Shown piece after piece: positions 52,362 to 61,389 of a stretch of 64,000 nucleotides of DNA. The notes beneath the pieces were generated by a model, which was not told the DNA's origin, made no database searches, and saw nothing but the letters and a program-made list of their open reading frames with translations. Numbering within the stretch: the first letter of the stretch is position 1; each line of letters starts with the position of its first letter. The position numbers and the translations under genes were made by a program. Source of the DNA: Streptomyces sp. SN-593. GTDB taxonomy: Bacteria > Actinomycetota > Actinomycetes > Streptomycetales > Streptomycetaceae. The DNA lies in NCBI RefSeq assembly GCF_016756395.1, contig NZ_AP018365.1, forward strand, positions 8,001,501 to 8,065,500, written 5' to 3'.

Positions 52362-52390
52362 TTTACAGTGACTATCCGCTGGGGTAGCGT
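52362..52390 (+). promoter_or_regulatory. Vegetative-type promoter of the SDR-CoA operon
   Basis: TTTACA (52362-52367) and TAGCGT (52385-52390) are separated by exactly 17 bases, matching the streptomycete housekeeping consensus. The predicted start site is about 40 bases before the GTG of the SDR gene. Confidence 0.65.
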
Positions 52391-52436
52391 CTGCCCGTCA
52401 CGGACGGGCTCGGCGTTGTGCACCGCGGAGGTTCAC

Positions 52437-53249
52437 GTGTTACAGGGGCGGGTCGCCGTCGTCACCGGCGGGGCACAGGGTATCGGAGCGGCGGTCGTCC
52501 GATTGCTGGTTTCCCAGGGCGCGCGGATTTGCGCGGCGGACCTCGACGCGGAACTCCTGGAGGATTTGCGCGCGGAGGTCGGCGGGGACCGCGTCCTCAC
52601 GGTCGCGGGCGACCTCGCGGATCCGCTCCAGCCGCGGCGGGTGTTCGAGCGTGCCGTCGACCATTTCGGGGATGTCGACATCCTGGTGAACAACGCGGGG
52701 TATTTCTGGGACGCTCCGGTGCACCGCATGACCGACGACCAATTCACGGCGATGCTGGAAATCCACGCGCTGGTGCCCTTCCGGCTGATGCGCGAGGCGC
52801 TGTCGCGGTGGCGGCCGGTGGCCAAGAAGGAAGCGGAGTCCGGTGCGCCGCGCCGGCGCAAGATCGTCAACGTGTCGTCGCGGGCGGCCCTGGTGGGTCT
52901 GCCCGGCGCGGCCAACTACGCGGCGGGCAAGGCGGCACTGATCGGGCTGACCCGCTCCGCGGCCCGGGAGAACGCCCGCCTGGGCGTCAACGTCAACGCG
53001 GTCGCCTTCGGTGCGGTGGACACCCGGTTCGGCCGGCCGGTCCAGGAGGGGACCGTACTGGAGACCGGCGGACGGAGCGTCCCGCTGGGCCTGGGGGAGA
53101 ACGCCCAGGCCCAGGCCGGCGCGCAGCGCAGGTACCGCAGCCAGAGCGGCCGGGCGGCCACGCCGGAGGAGGCCGCGGCGGCCGTGTTCCACCTCTGCTC
53201 ACCCCTGTCGGACCTGATCAACGGCGAGGTCGTGCAGGTCAACGGCTGA
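52437..53249 (+). CDS. Short-chain dehydrogenase/reductase with a TTA second codon
   Basis: Read from GTG 52437 (GCGGAGG five bases upstream), giving 270 residues. Classical SDR motifs: VAVVTGGAQGIGAAVVRLL, DILVNNAGYFWDAP, the serine in KIVNVSSRAALVG, and YAAGKAALIGLTRSAARENA. The C-terminus LINGEVVQVNG is FabG-like. The second codon (52440-52442) is TTA, which would make initiation of this operon bldA-dependent. A 20-residue insertion (QEGTVLETGGRSVPLGLGEN) sits in the substrate loop. It heads a plus-strand operon with enoyl-CoA hydratase, acyl-CoA ligase and OB-fold genes, so its substrate is probably a beta-hydroxyacyl or ketoacyl thioester. Confidence 0.92.
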   Translation: MLQGRVAVVTGGAQGIGAAVVRLLVSQGARICAADLDAELLEDLRAEVGGDRVLTVAGDLADPLQPRRVFERAVDHFGDVDILVNNAGYFWDAPVHRMTDDQFTAMLEIHALVPFRLMREALSRWRPVAKKEAESGAPRRRKIVNVSSRAALVGLPGAANYAAGKAALIGLTRSAARENARLGVNVNAVAFGAVDTRFGRPVQEGTVLETGGRSVPLGLGENAQAQAGAQRRYRSQSGRAATPEEAAAAVFHLCSPLSDLINGEVVQVNG

Positions 53250-53373
53250 CACCGCGTCGAGCGGCCCGACACCGCCGGGAGCCGTCCGACGCCGCCTGGA
53301 GCCCGACTCCGCCGCAGGTGCCGCGGCATCCCGCCGCGAGGCGGCCCGCCGAAGTCCGGAAACGAGGTGCCCC

Positions 53374-54183
53374 ATGCCCGACGAACTCCGCCCGCCCACG
53401 GCCGGCGACGACACCGTGCTCTACGCGCAGGACGGCCGGGTCGCCGTCCTGACGCTCAACCGACCGCACCGCGCGAACGCCTTCGACGCGGCCCTGCGCC
53501 GCCGGCTGCGCGAACTCACCGATCGGGTGGCCGGCGACGAGACGGTCGGGGCCGTGGTGCTCACCGGAGCGGGGCGGCACTTCTCCGGCGGGGCTGACCT
53601 GCGGGAGACACCCGAGCAGCGCGCGGCGGAGCGCGGCCGGCCGATCGGCCTGGACCAACTGCCGAAGCCGGTGATCGCCGCGATCAACGGCGCGGCCCTG
53701 GGCGGCGGTTGCGAGATCGCGCTGACCTGCGACTTCCGCTTCGTCGCCGAGGGGGCGACGCTCGGGCTCCCCGAGATCCGCTTCGGCGCGCTGCCCCAGG
53801 GCGGCGGCACCGCGCGCCTGCCCCGGCTGGTGGGGCCGGGACCGGCCCGCCGCATGATCATGACGGGCGATCCGGTGAGCGCCGACGAAGCCCTGCGGAT
53901 CGGGCTGGCGGACCAGGTGCTGCCGCCCGGCGAACTGCTGCCCGCCGCGGTCGCGTTCGCCGCGCACCTGGCCGAACGCCCCGGATACGCCCTCGGCACC
54001 GCCAAGGCGCTGCTCAACGCCTCGCTGGAGACCGACCTGCGGACGGCGCTGGCCGCCGAACGCAGGCTGGCGGCGGAGATGGCCGGGCCCCGGGAACACG
54101 CCGCGGCCCGCGCGCGGGCGGCGCGGACCGCGGACGTCTACGCCCGTGCCTTCCGCACCGGCGCCCCGTCGCCGGAGGACTGA
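53374..54183 (+). CDS. Enoyl-CoA hydratase/isomerase family protein
   Basis: 269 residues from ATG 53374. Crotonase-fold motifs: VAVLTLNRPHRANAFDAALRRRL, VVLTGAGRHFSGGADLRE, and PVIAAINGAALGGGCEIALTCDFR with the oxyanion-hole glycines. LGLPEIRFGALPQGGGTARLPRLVG follows. One of the two hydratase glutamates aligns with PEIRFGA; the other position reads ALPQGG, so a hydratase is not certain and an isomerase or hydrolase is possible. It is part of the SDR-to-OB-fold operon acting on CoA thioesters. Confidence 0.92.
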   Translation: MPDELRPPTAGDDTVLYAQDGRVAVLTLNRPHRANAFDAALRRRLRELTDRVAGDETVGAVVLTGAGRHFSGGADLRETPEQRAAERGRPIGLDQLPKPVIAAINGAALGGGCEIALTCDFRFVAEGATLGLPEIRFGALPQGGGTARLPRLVGPGPARRMIMTGDPVSADEALRIGLADQVLPPGELLPAAVAFAAHLAERPGYALGTAKALLNASLETDLRTALAAERRLAAEMAGPREHAAARARAARTADVYARAFRTGAPSPED

Positions 54184-54265
54184 CCGCACCACCGGCCCCG
54201 AACACCGGCTCCGGGCGGGGCCCGCGACGCCGCGACCAGAAGGCACAGGCAGGAGAAGCAGGCGT

Positions 54266-55828
54266 ATGACCGATGGAAACCCGACCGCGGGCGGACGGAT
54301 GCGGCGGCCCGAGGCATGGGTGCGCGACTGTCCCGACAAGCCGGCCGTCGTCGACGGCGAGCGCACCCTCACCTGGCGGGAGTGGAACAGCGCCGCGGAC
54401 CGGCTCGCCGACTGGCTGGACCGCACCGTCCCGGACAACCCGGTGGCGGCGGTCTACCTGCACTCCCGCGTGGAGTGGTTCGTCGTCAACCTCGCGCTGG
54501 CCAAGCTCGACCGCCAGCAGGTCGCGGTCAACTGGCGGCTGTCGGTGTCCGAGGTACGGCACGTCCTGGCCGACAGCGGCGCCGGGGTGCTCTTCCTCGA
54601 CGCCCCCGACCCGCTCGCGGGCGCCCGGCTGTGCGAGGGCCTCGACACGCTGGCGGTGCCGCTGCGGGGCGACGGCGCCGGCGTCGACCTGCCCACCGCG
54701 ATCCGGCTTGGGCGCGACACGCCCCGGGTCAGCACCGGCCGCGCCCGGCCGGTGATCTACACCTCCGGCACCACCGGCCGCCCCAAGGGGGTGGTCAAGG
54801 CCAACGGCCGCGACGACACCGCGCCGCCCGCCGTCCTGGCCTACCTCGCCGCCCGGCGCAGGCGCTACCCGGCGACGGCGGACAACCGCACCCTGGTCTC
54901 CCTGCCCCTGCACCACGGGGCGGGGGAAGGCCAGGCCCAGCGCGCGCTGGCGGCCGGGGGCACCGTGTACCTGATGGACCGGTTCGACCCCGAGGGGGCG
55001 CTGGAGCTGATCCAGCGGCACCGGATCACCGAGTGGAGCACGGTGCCGACCATGCTCTTCCGCCTCCGCGCCCTTCCCGCGGAGGTGCTGGAGCGCTACG
55101 ACGTCTCCTCGCTGGAGCGTGTCGGGGTGGGCGGGGCGAGCGTGCCGTACGCGCTCAAGGACTGGGCGATCGACTTCTTCGGCGAGGGCCGCCTCCACGA
55201 GGCGTACGGCGCCACCGAGGTCGGCACCATCACCTCCATGCCCCCGCACCTGCACCGGGAGAAGCCGTACTCCTGCGGGAAGGCGCTCGACCTGGTGGAG
55301 CTGCGCGTGGTGGACCGCCAGGGGAACACGGTGCCTGCCGGCACCGAGGGAGAACTCCAGGTACGCACACCGCTCACCATCGACCGCTACGTGGGCGGTC
55401 CCGAACTGGGCGGCGACGACCTCACCGAGGACGGCTTCTTCCGGGTCGGCGACCTCGGCCGGCTCGACGAGGACGGGTTCCTCTACGTCACCGGCCGGGC
55501 CAAGGACATGGTGGTCAGCGGCGGGGTGAACATCTACCCGGCCGAGGTGGAGCAGGCGCTGCGCGAGTGCCCCGGGGTGGTCGACGCCGCGGTGGTCGGG
55601 GTCCCGGACGAGGAGATGGGCGAACTGGTGGTCGCCTACTGCGAGGTGGGGCCGGGGTCGGACCTGACGCGGGAGGCGCTGCTGGAGCACGCCGCCGAGC
55701 GCCTCGCCGCCTTCAAGCTGCCCCGCCGGGTGCACCTGGTGCCGGAACTGCCGCGCAACGCGATGCTCAAGGTGGTCAAGAACACCCTGCGCGCGTGGGC
55801 GGCGGAGGAGCCGGAGTCCGCGCGGTGA
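54266..55828 (+). CDS. AMP-dependent acyl-CoA synthetase
   Basis: 520 residues from ATG 54266. ANL-superfamily core motifs: PVIYTSGTTGRPKGVVK (A3/P-loop), WSTVPTMLFRL, LHEAYGATEVGTITSM, GFFRVGDLGRLDEDGFLYVTGRAKDMVVSGGVNIYPAEVE (A7-A8), and a C-terminal LPRNAMLKVVKNTLR with the catalytic lysine. It resembles medium/long-chain or aryl-CoA ligases rather than NRPS adenylation domains, as no carrier domain follows. It would activate a free acid for the hydratase, SDR and thiolase steps. Its stop overlaps the next gene's GTG (GTGA). Confidence 0.94.
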   Translation: MTDGNPTAGGRMRRPEAWVRDCPDKPAVVDGERTLTWREWNSAADRLADWLDRTVPDNPVAAVYLHSRVEWFVVNLALAKLDRQQVAVNWRLSVSEVRHVLADSGAGVLFLDAPDPLAGARLCEGLDTLAVPLRGDGAGVDLPTAIRLGRDTPRVSTGRARPVIYTSGTTGRPKGVVKANGRDDTAPPAVLAYLAARRRRYPATADNRTLVSLPLHHGAGEGQAQRALAAGGTVYLMDRFDPEGALELIQRHRITEWSTVPTMLFRLRALPAEVLERYDVSSLERVGVGGASVPYALKDWAIDFFGEGRLHEAYGATEVGTITSMPPHLHREKPYSCGKALDLVELRVVDRQGNTVPAGTEGELQVRTPLTIDRYVGGPELGGDDLTEDGFFRVGDLGRLDEDGFLYVTGRAKDMVVSGGVNIYPAEVEQALRECPGVVDAAVVGVPDEEMGELVVAYCEVGPGSDLTREALLEHAAERLAAFKLPRRVHLVPELPRNAMLKVVKNTLRAWAAEEPESAR

Positions 55829-56322
55829 GGCCCTGGGAGTACGCGGACGCGCCCGCCGCCGAGACGGCGGACCCGGGTGGGTCGGCGGCCGGGGCGGGAA
55901 CGGCGGACCCGGGTGGGTCGGCGGCCGGGGCGCAAACGGCGCCCGGCCCCGTACCGGACTCCGGCGCCGAGCCGCCCGCGGGCGGCCGGGAGGTCGTCCT
56001 GCGCGCGGTACGCTGCCTGACCTGCCGGCACCTTTCCTTCCCCCCGCAGACCTACGGCTGTGAGCTGTGCGGTGCGTACGGCGACGCCCTCCAGCCCACC
56101 CTCCTCCCCGGGCGCGGCACGGTCCTGGCCGCGGTGGCCCTGCCCGGCGACTCCGACGCCGGACGCCCGGCGGCGCTGCTGGCCGAGGTCCGGCTCGCCG
56201 AGGATGTCGTGGTCCGTGCGCTGGCGGGAGCCCCGGCCGCCCCCGGCACGCCGGTCCGCGCGGTCGCCGGCACCTTCATGGGACGCGACACCGTCCTCAT
56301 GGTGCCGGAGGAGGGCGTATGA
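55825..56322 (+). CDS. OB-fold protein with rubredoxin-like zinc ribbon (DUF35 type)
   Basis: 165 residues from GTG 55825, translationally coupled to the ligase by a GTGA overlap. The zinc ribbon is CLTCRHLSFPPQTYGCELCG, followed by an OB-fold (GRGTVLAAVALPGD, LLAEVRLAEDVVVRALAG, VRAVAGTFMGRDTVLMV). The N-terminal ~50 residues hold a duplicated ADPGGSAAGA unit. DUF35 proteins form complexes with SCPx-type thiolases and stabilise acyl-CoA or retro-aldol steps in steroid side-chain degradation. The partner thiolase would be the gene at 57883, now separated by the IS110 element, which inserted right at this gene's stop codon. Confidence 0.9.
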   Translation: MRPWEYADAPAAETADPGGSAAGAGTADPGGSAAGAQTAPGPVPDSGAEPPAGGREVVLRAVRCLTCRHLSFPPQTYGCELCGAYGDALQPTLLPGRGTVLAAVALPGDSDAGRPAALLAEVRLAEDVVVRALAGAPAAPGTPVRAVAGTFMGRDTVLMVPEEGV

Positions 56323-56339
56323 GTTTCCTGAGTCAACCT

Positions 56340-57593
56340 CTATGCCGCCAGGGGGGCGTCGGCGGTCGTGTTGATCTTGTTGTTGGCTTGGTGGATGTCG
56401 GGGTCGTAGCAGGTGCCGGTGCGCCAGCAGGCCCACATCACCCGGAGCCAGGATCGGGCGAGGATTCGGACGGCGTGGGGGTGCCGCTTTTTGCGGGCCC
56501 GGGCGTCGTCGTAGATCTTGGCGGCCCACTGGCTGCCGTGTCGGCTGTTGTCGGCGAAGGTCGTGAGCGCGACGCGGGCTCTGCGGTTGGTCGCGAAGCG
56601 GAAAGCGACTGTGCGGGACTTGCCCGAGGCGCGGGTCACGGGGACGACGCCGGCTTCGGCGATCAGCTGTTCGCAGGTCTGGGCGCGTTCCAGGAGCGGG
56701 CCGATCTCGCCGATGACCTGGCCGAGGCTGATCGTGCCGATGCGCGGCAGGGTGGCGAACAGCGGCGCGTAAGGGTGCGTGGCGGTGGCCTCGGTGATGG
56801 CCTTGTCCAGGGCGCGGATGGTCGCGCGTATGCCGTGCACGAGCTGGACCTGGACACGGATGAGGTGCTCGACGACCGTCTCGCTGAGGCGGGAGGCGGC
56901 TGTGGGGGCCGAGCGCAGGCGTTCGATGAGGACGCTGCCGGGCTTCTTGCCGCAGTAGCCACGGCGTTTGCACCAGGTTTCCAGGCGCCCCGCGGTGAGC
57001 TTGGCGGCGGAGGCCGGGGTCGGGTAACGCTCCAGGAAGGCCTGGGCGATGTCGCTGTCGAGCTTGCCGAAGACTGCCTTGCCGCCGGGCCAGTGTTCGT
57101 CCAGGAGCGCGGCGAGTTGGTTGACGGCGGCGATGCGGGCCTCGATGTGGTCGGCGCGCTGGCGGGTGAGGGCCTGCAGGTCGAGAGTGGCCGGCTCGGT
57201 GGGCTCCAGCCGGGGCAGCAGGTGGCCGTCGGTGCGCAGGTAGTCGGCGAGTTTCATGCTGTCGCCGGCGTCGGTCTTGGCTTTGGAAGCGCCCCAGCGT
57301 GCCCGCATCGCGTGAAAGGCGTTCGGGTGCACCGGCACCACCGGGTGCCCGGCGGCCAGGAGCCGGTCGACGGCCAGGCCCCTGGTGGTCTCGATGGCGA
57401 CCGGCAGGTCCGCGGGATCTCCGTGCTTGCGCAGCCGGGCCAGGGTCTTGGCGAACCCTTCCTCGGTGTGGGTCAGTTCCCACCGGTCGATGCGTTTGCC
57501 GGTGTCGTCCATGACCGTCACGTCGTGCGTTTCGGTCGCCCAGTCCCATCCGATGAACACGTGCGTCGTACTCCTGTACCGCTGGCGGAGCAC
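56340..57593 (-). CDS. IS110-family transposase (DEDD/Ser recombinase)
   Basis: 417 residues from GTG 57593. The N-terminal RuvC-like DEDD domain has FIGWDWATETHDVTVMDD, the glutamate in VAIETTRGLAVDRLL and KTDAGDSMKLADYLR. The C-terminal Tnp_IS116/IS110/IS902 domain has LPRIGTISLGQVIGEIGPL, then LIAEAGVVPVTRASGKSRTV with the expected serine, and SQWAAKIYDDARARKKRHPHAVRILARSWLRVMWACW. The gene is full length and without frameshifts, so the element may be active. Its 3' end is only 16 bases from the inferred right end of the element. Confidence 0.95.
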   Translation of the reverse strand: MLRQRYRSTTHVFIGWDWATETHDVTVMDDTGKRIDRWELTHTEEGFAKTLARLRKHGDPADLPVAIETTRGLAVDRLLAAGHPVVPVHPNAFHAMRARWGASKAKTDAGDSMKLADYLRTDGHLLPRLEPTEPATLDLQALTRQRADHIEARIAAVNQLAALLDEHWPGGKAVFGKLDSDIAQAFLERYPTPASAAKLTAGRLETWCKRRGYCGKKPGSVLIERLRSAPTAASRLSETVVEHLIRVQVQLVHGIRATIRALDKAITEATATHPYAPLFATLPRIGTISLGQVIGEIGPLLERAQTCEQLIAEAGVVPVTRASGKSRTVAFRFATNRRARVALTTFADNSRHGSQWAAKIYDDARARKKRHPHAVRILARSWLRVMWACWRTGTCYDPDIHQANNKINTTADAPLAA

Positions 57594-57802
57594 CTGCCCG
57601 GTGGTGAGGTCGTCTGCCGGGAGCTCATTAATCGGCCCTCTGCGGGGCGTGTCCCTGAAGCCGATCAGACGGCCTCGGCCCGGCAGGGCTGGCAGAACTC
57701 ACGCTGGCCGTCGAACGGCTCGCGACGATGGCCATGCACCCGCCGGGACCGAGAGGTCACAACCCTACCGAAGAGGGCTGCAGAAGGGATGGTCCTCTAA
57801 TG
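57594..57802 (-). ncRNA. Putative IS110 bridge RNA locus (5' non-coding end of the element)
   Basis: IS110 recombinases are guided by a structured RNA from the non-coding end next to the transposase start. This 209-bp region is on the same strand and of the right size. It contains TAATGAGC (as RNA strand; plus 57623-57630 is GCTCATTA), the exact complement of the element junction GCTCATTA, which includes the CT core and first bases of the element. That is what a donor-binding guide would look like. Short stems such as CCCTcttcggtAGGG-like at about 57765-57780 are also visible. The RNA ends are not defined. Confidence 0.6.
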
Positions 57803-57882
57803 AGCGGCCGGCCCGTCATGGGGGCCGGCCGGTTCCGCACCGGGCACGCACGTCCCCGGCGACCGCGCGAGAAGGAGTGACC

Positions 57883-59051
<1,169 letters not shown>

Positions 59052-59118
59052 GGAGCCGGCACGCGTGAGCCGGCACGCGCACCACGGCCGCCCGCGGCGC
59101 CCCTCCCGTCCAGGGGCG

Positions 59119-59499
59119 TCAGTCCGAGGTGACGGCGTTCAACTGCCGCAGCACCTCGATGGCCGCCGGCGTCTGGAGCACCGAGACCAGGGGGAGCAGC
59201 CGGTTGAGGTCCCCCTCGACCGTGATCCGCCCGCTGATGACCCCGCTCACCGCGTCGATCTCGCCGCACAGCATGGCGAGTTCGACCGAGCGCTGGTACC
59301 GGATCACCGCGTGCGGCGTCGGGTGGACGCCCAGCCGGCTGTCGGTGAGCCGGCCCTCCCGGATGTCGTCGAAGTACCGGGCCGGGCCCGCGTCGCCGTG
59401 CACCTCGTGCTGCACGACGGCGGTGGCACCGGGGACGACGGGCAGGGCCGAGCCCAGGCGCAGGCGTTCGGCCAGCCACTCCTCGGACAGCAGCCGCAT
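59119..59499 (-). CDS. SCP2 sterol-transfer-like small protein
   Basis: 126 residues from ATG 59499. The pattern GATAVVQHEVHGDAGPARYFDDIREGRLTDSRLG, then DAVSGVISGRITVEGDLNRLLPLVSVLQ, fits the SCP2 sterol-binding fold (beta sheet, then a hydrophobic tunnel helix). Such stand-alone proteins bind acyl-CoA or lipids. Its start is 12 nt from the P450 stop, so the two are co-transcribed. It probably presents or sequesters a hydrophobic intermediate for that P450. Confidence 0.75.
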   Translation of the reverse strand: MRLLSEEWLAERLRLGSALPVVPGATAVVQHEVHGDAGPARYFDDIREGRLTDSRLGVHPTPHAVIRYQRSVELAMLCGEIDAVSGVISGRITVEGDLNRLLPLVSVLQTPAAIEVLRQLNAVTSD

Positions 59500-59510
59500 G
59501 ACCGCCCCCG

Positions 59511-60755
59511 TCAGGACAGCGAGTTGAGCGTGAAGGAGGAGGTGCCCAGCCTGGCGCCGGGGGTGAACCCCACCTCCAGGCCGCGGGAGATCCGCGCCTC
59601 CCAGTTGGGCGCCGGCCGTTCCTTCCCGTCCTCGGCCCGCCAGTTGTCCTCGACGATGCGGTAGTCCGGAATCCGGGCCAGCACCTGCTGGACCATGGTG
59701 GTCGCCTCGGACTTCCCCAGGGAGCCGCCGATGCAGAAGTGCGCCCCGTGGCCGAGGCCGACGTGCCGGTTGGGCGACCGGTCCATCCGCACCGCCTTGG
59801 GCTCCTCGAAGACCGCGGGGTCGCGGTTGGCCGCCGCGTAGGCGATGGCGACCCGGTCGCCGGCCTTGATGTCCTTGCCGTAGAAGCAGACGTCCTTGGT
59901 GGCCGTACGCGACAGGAAGGGCACCGGGCTGTAGTAGCGCAGGAACTCCTCCATGGCGGCCGGCAGCCGGGACGGGTCCGCGACCAGGGCCGCACGGCGG
60001 TCCGGGTGGGCCGCCAGGTAGGACAGCGCTCCGAGCGCCAGCCGCGCGGTGGTGGCCATGCCGCCGATGACGAAGGTGAAGCAGATCTCCACGAGCTCCA
60101 TGTCGGTGAACTTGCGGCCGTCCACCTCGGAGGCCAGCAGGTAGGAGACGAGGTCGTCCTCGGGCTTCTGCCGGCGGGCGACCACGGTCTGCGTGGTCCG
60201 GGTCAGCAGCAGCGACCAGGCGCTGTTGAGCTCGAAGCGGTCCTCGCCGCGCACGTGGACGGCGTCGGCGAAGATCTCGGCGTCCTCCACCGGCAGCCCG
60301 AGCAGGTGCAGGGTGGTCATGGCCGGTACCAGCTTCGCCAGGCCGTGGAAGAGGTCCGCGCGTCCGGACTCGATGAACTCGTCGATGCACCAGTCGGTGT
60401 ACTCCAGGAAGCGCGGGGCCAGCTTGCGCACCGCGCCGGGGCCGAACCGGTTGTTCAGGAGCTTGCGGTACTCCTGGTGCAACGGCGGGTCTATCTCGAT
60501 CGGGACCGCGCGCACGGGGGTGGAGGGGACCATGACGCCGGCGTAGGGGCTGCCCCCGTTGGGCAGTTCGTGCCGGGAGGAGAAGGTCTCCGGGTCGCGC
60601 GCCGCGGCGCAGACCGCCTCGTAGCCGGAGACGATCCAGCGCCCGCCCTCGTAGTCCCACCAGGTGACGGGTTCGTCGCCCTGCGGGCCCTCGTGGAACC
60701 GGTCGTACCGCTCATCCTTGACGAACTCCTGGGTGGACATCCCTGCGTCAGTCAT
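59511..60755 (-). CDS. Cytochrome P450
   Basis: Read from ATG 60755 with AAAAGG upstream, 414 residues. I-helix ICFTFVIGGMATTARLALG (the acid of the usual AGxE/DT is absent; GGMATT is seen), K-helix AAMEEFLRYYSP, and the haem loop HVGLGHGAHFCIGGSLGKSEA. GGMATT and LGHGAHFCIGG are seen in P450s of the CYP107/CYP125-adjacent groups acting on acyl or sterol-like substrates. Together with the SCP2 protein and the CoA-module genes it fits hydroxylation of a lipid-like chain. The missing acidic residue suggests altered proton delivery. Confidence 0.93.
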   Translation of the reverse strand: MTDAGMSTQEFVKDERYDRFHEGPQGDEPVTWWDYEGGRWIVSGYEAVCAAARDPETFSSRHELPNGGSPYAGVMVPSTPVRAVPIEIDPPLHQEYRKLLNNRFGPGAVRKLAPRFLEYTDWCIDEFIESGRADLFHGLAKLVPAMTTLHLLGLPVEDAEIFADAVHVRGEDRFELNSAWSLLLTRTTQTVVARRQKPEDDLVSYLLASEVDGRKFTDMELVEICFTFVIGGMATTARLALGALSYLAAHPDRRAALVADPSRLPAAMEEFLRYYSPVPFLSRTATKDVCFYGKDIKAGDRVAIAYAAANRDPAVFEEPKAVRMDRSPNRHVGLGHGAHFCIGGSLGKSEATTMVQQVLARIPDYRIVEDNWRAEDGKERPAPNWEARISRGLEVGFTPGARLGTSSFTLNSLS

Positions 60756-61389
60756 GTTGGGCACCTTTTCTGGGCGGTTCCGGAAGGGGTCCGCCGCCGG
60801 CCTGGACCAGCCGGGACGCGCAGCCGTCCGGGCCGGTCGACGGGAGGAGGAATGGTCGGTCCCGGTGAACGTCCGTGCAAGATCACGCGTGCGGGAAGGA
60901 AGGAGGAGAAGCGCTTGCCGGCCTGGAAATGCGGGGGAATCCCCGTCCGCCCGGACTACGTCTGACGGAAACCATGGTGCACACGGCTTGTGGCTCCGAA
61001 TACGGTATCCGGGCACTTCTTCGGCGTCAAGAAGCCCAGTGGGAAGGTGAATTGTGAAATGGCGTCGATTCGCCTCGGGAGACCGGGCCCGCCGATATCG
61101 GCAAAGGAAAGGCAAAGCCCGTGAGTTGGGGGCCCGTGGGTGCTACACGGGTGAACCGGACGGGTGTTGACTTCCCGTTTGTGTTCGATTACGCTGACAT
61201 CCGCACTGGTCAGTACCATGTCTGCCCCATTGAACAGCAAGTCGAACGGTTCTCTGCCCTTCGGATCTGCCGGGGCGACGCGCACGGGATTCACCCGAAG
61301 CCGTTCCCTCACCCTTTTCCCGCCGAGCCACGCCATGAACTGGCCGGCCGTTCAGAGTTGCAGGAATTGCGTTTCGAGCGGAGGTTCAC
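60756..61389. other. Divergent regulatory region before the carbamoyltransferase
   Basis: No convincing gene in 634 bases, although a 126-codon minus-strand frame is open. The stretch 60985-61340 has clearly lower GC than anything else in this half of the window and contains the promoter listed at 61167. A long leader of about 190 bases results. Confidence 0.55.
61167..61195 (+). promoter_or_regulatory. Strong housekeeping-type promoter of the carbamoyltransferase-NRPS operon
   Basis: TTGACT (61167-61172) and TACGCT (61190-61195) with a 17-base spacer match the HrdB consensus well. The start codon is 195 bases downstream, leaving room for leader regulation. Confidence 0.7.

Larger units (their letters stand above)
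56324..57802 (-). mobile_element. IS110-family insertion sequence inserted between the OB-fold and thiolase genes
   Basis: The interior is about 1,479 bp, with the transposase on the minus strand and about 210 bp of non-coding sequence upstream of it. There are no terminal inverted repeats, as expected for the family. CTCAT (minus strand) occurs at both junctions (plus 56319-56323 and 57800-57804), consistent with a CT core dinucleotide. Removing the element joins GGGCGTATG-AG-CGGCCGG, restoring a TGA/ATG overlap at the end of the OB-fold gene. Boundaries are inferred from this reconstruction. Confidence 0.85.

Noticed and set aside
57800-57880. 26-codon ORF between the IS110 element and the thiolase
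   Set aside because: It begins at the reconstructed insertion junction and ends just before the thiolase start, but its Arg-rich sequence shows no family and it may be simple leader sequence.
60956-61336. 126-codon minus-strand ORF upstream of the carbamoyltransferase
   Set aside because: It has no recognisable motif, lies in a lower-GC regulatory stretch, lacks third-position GC bias and overlaps a good promoter on the other strand.
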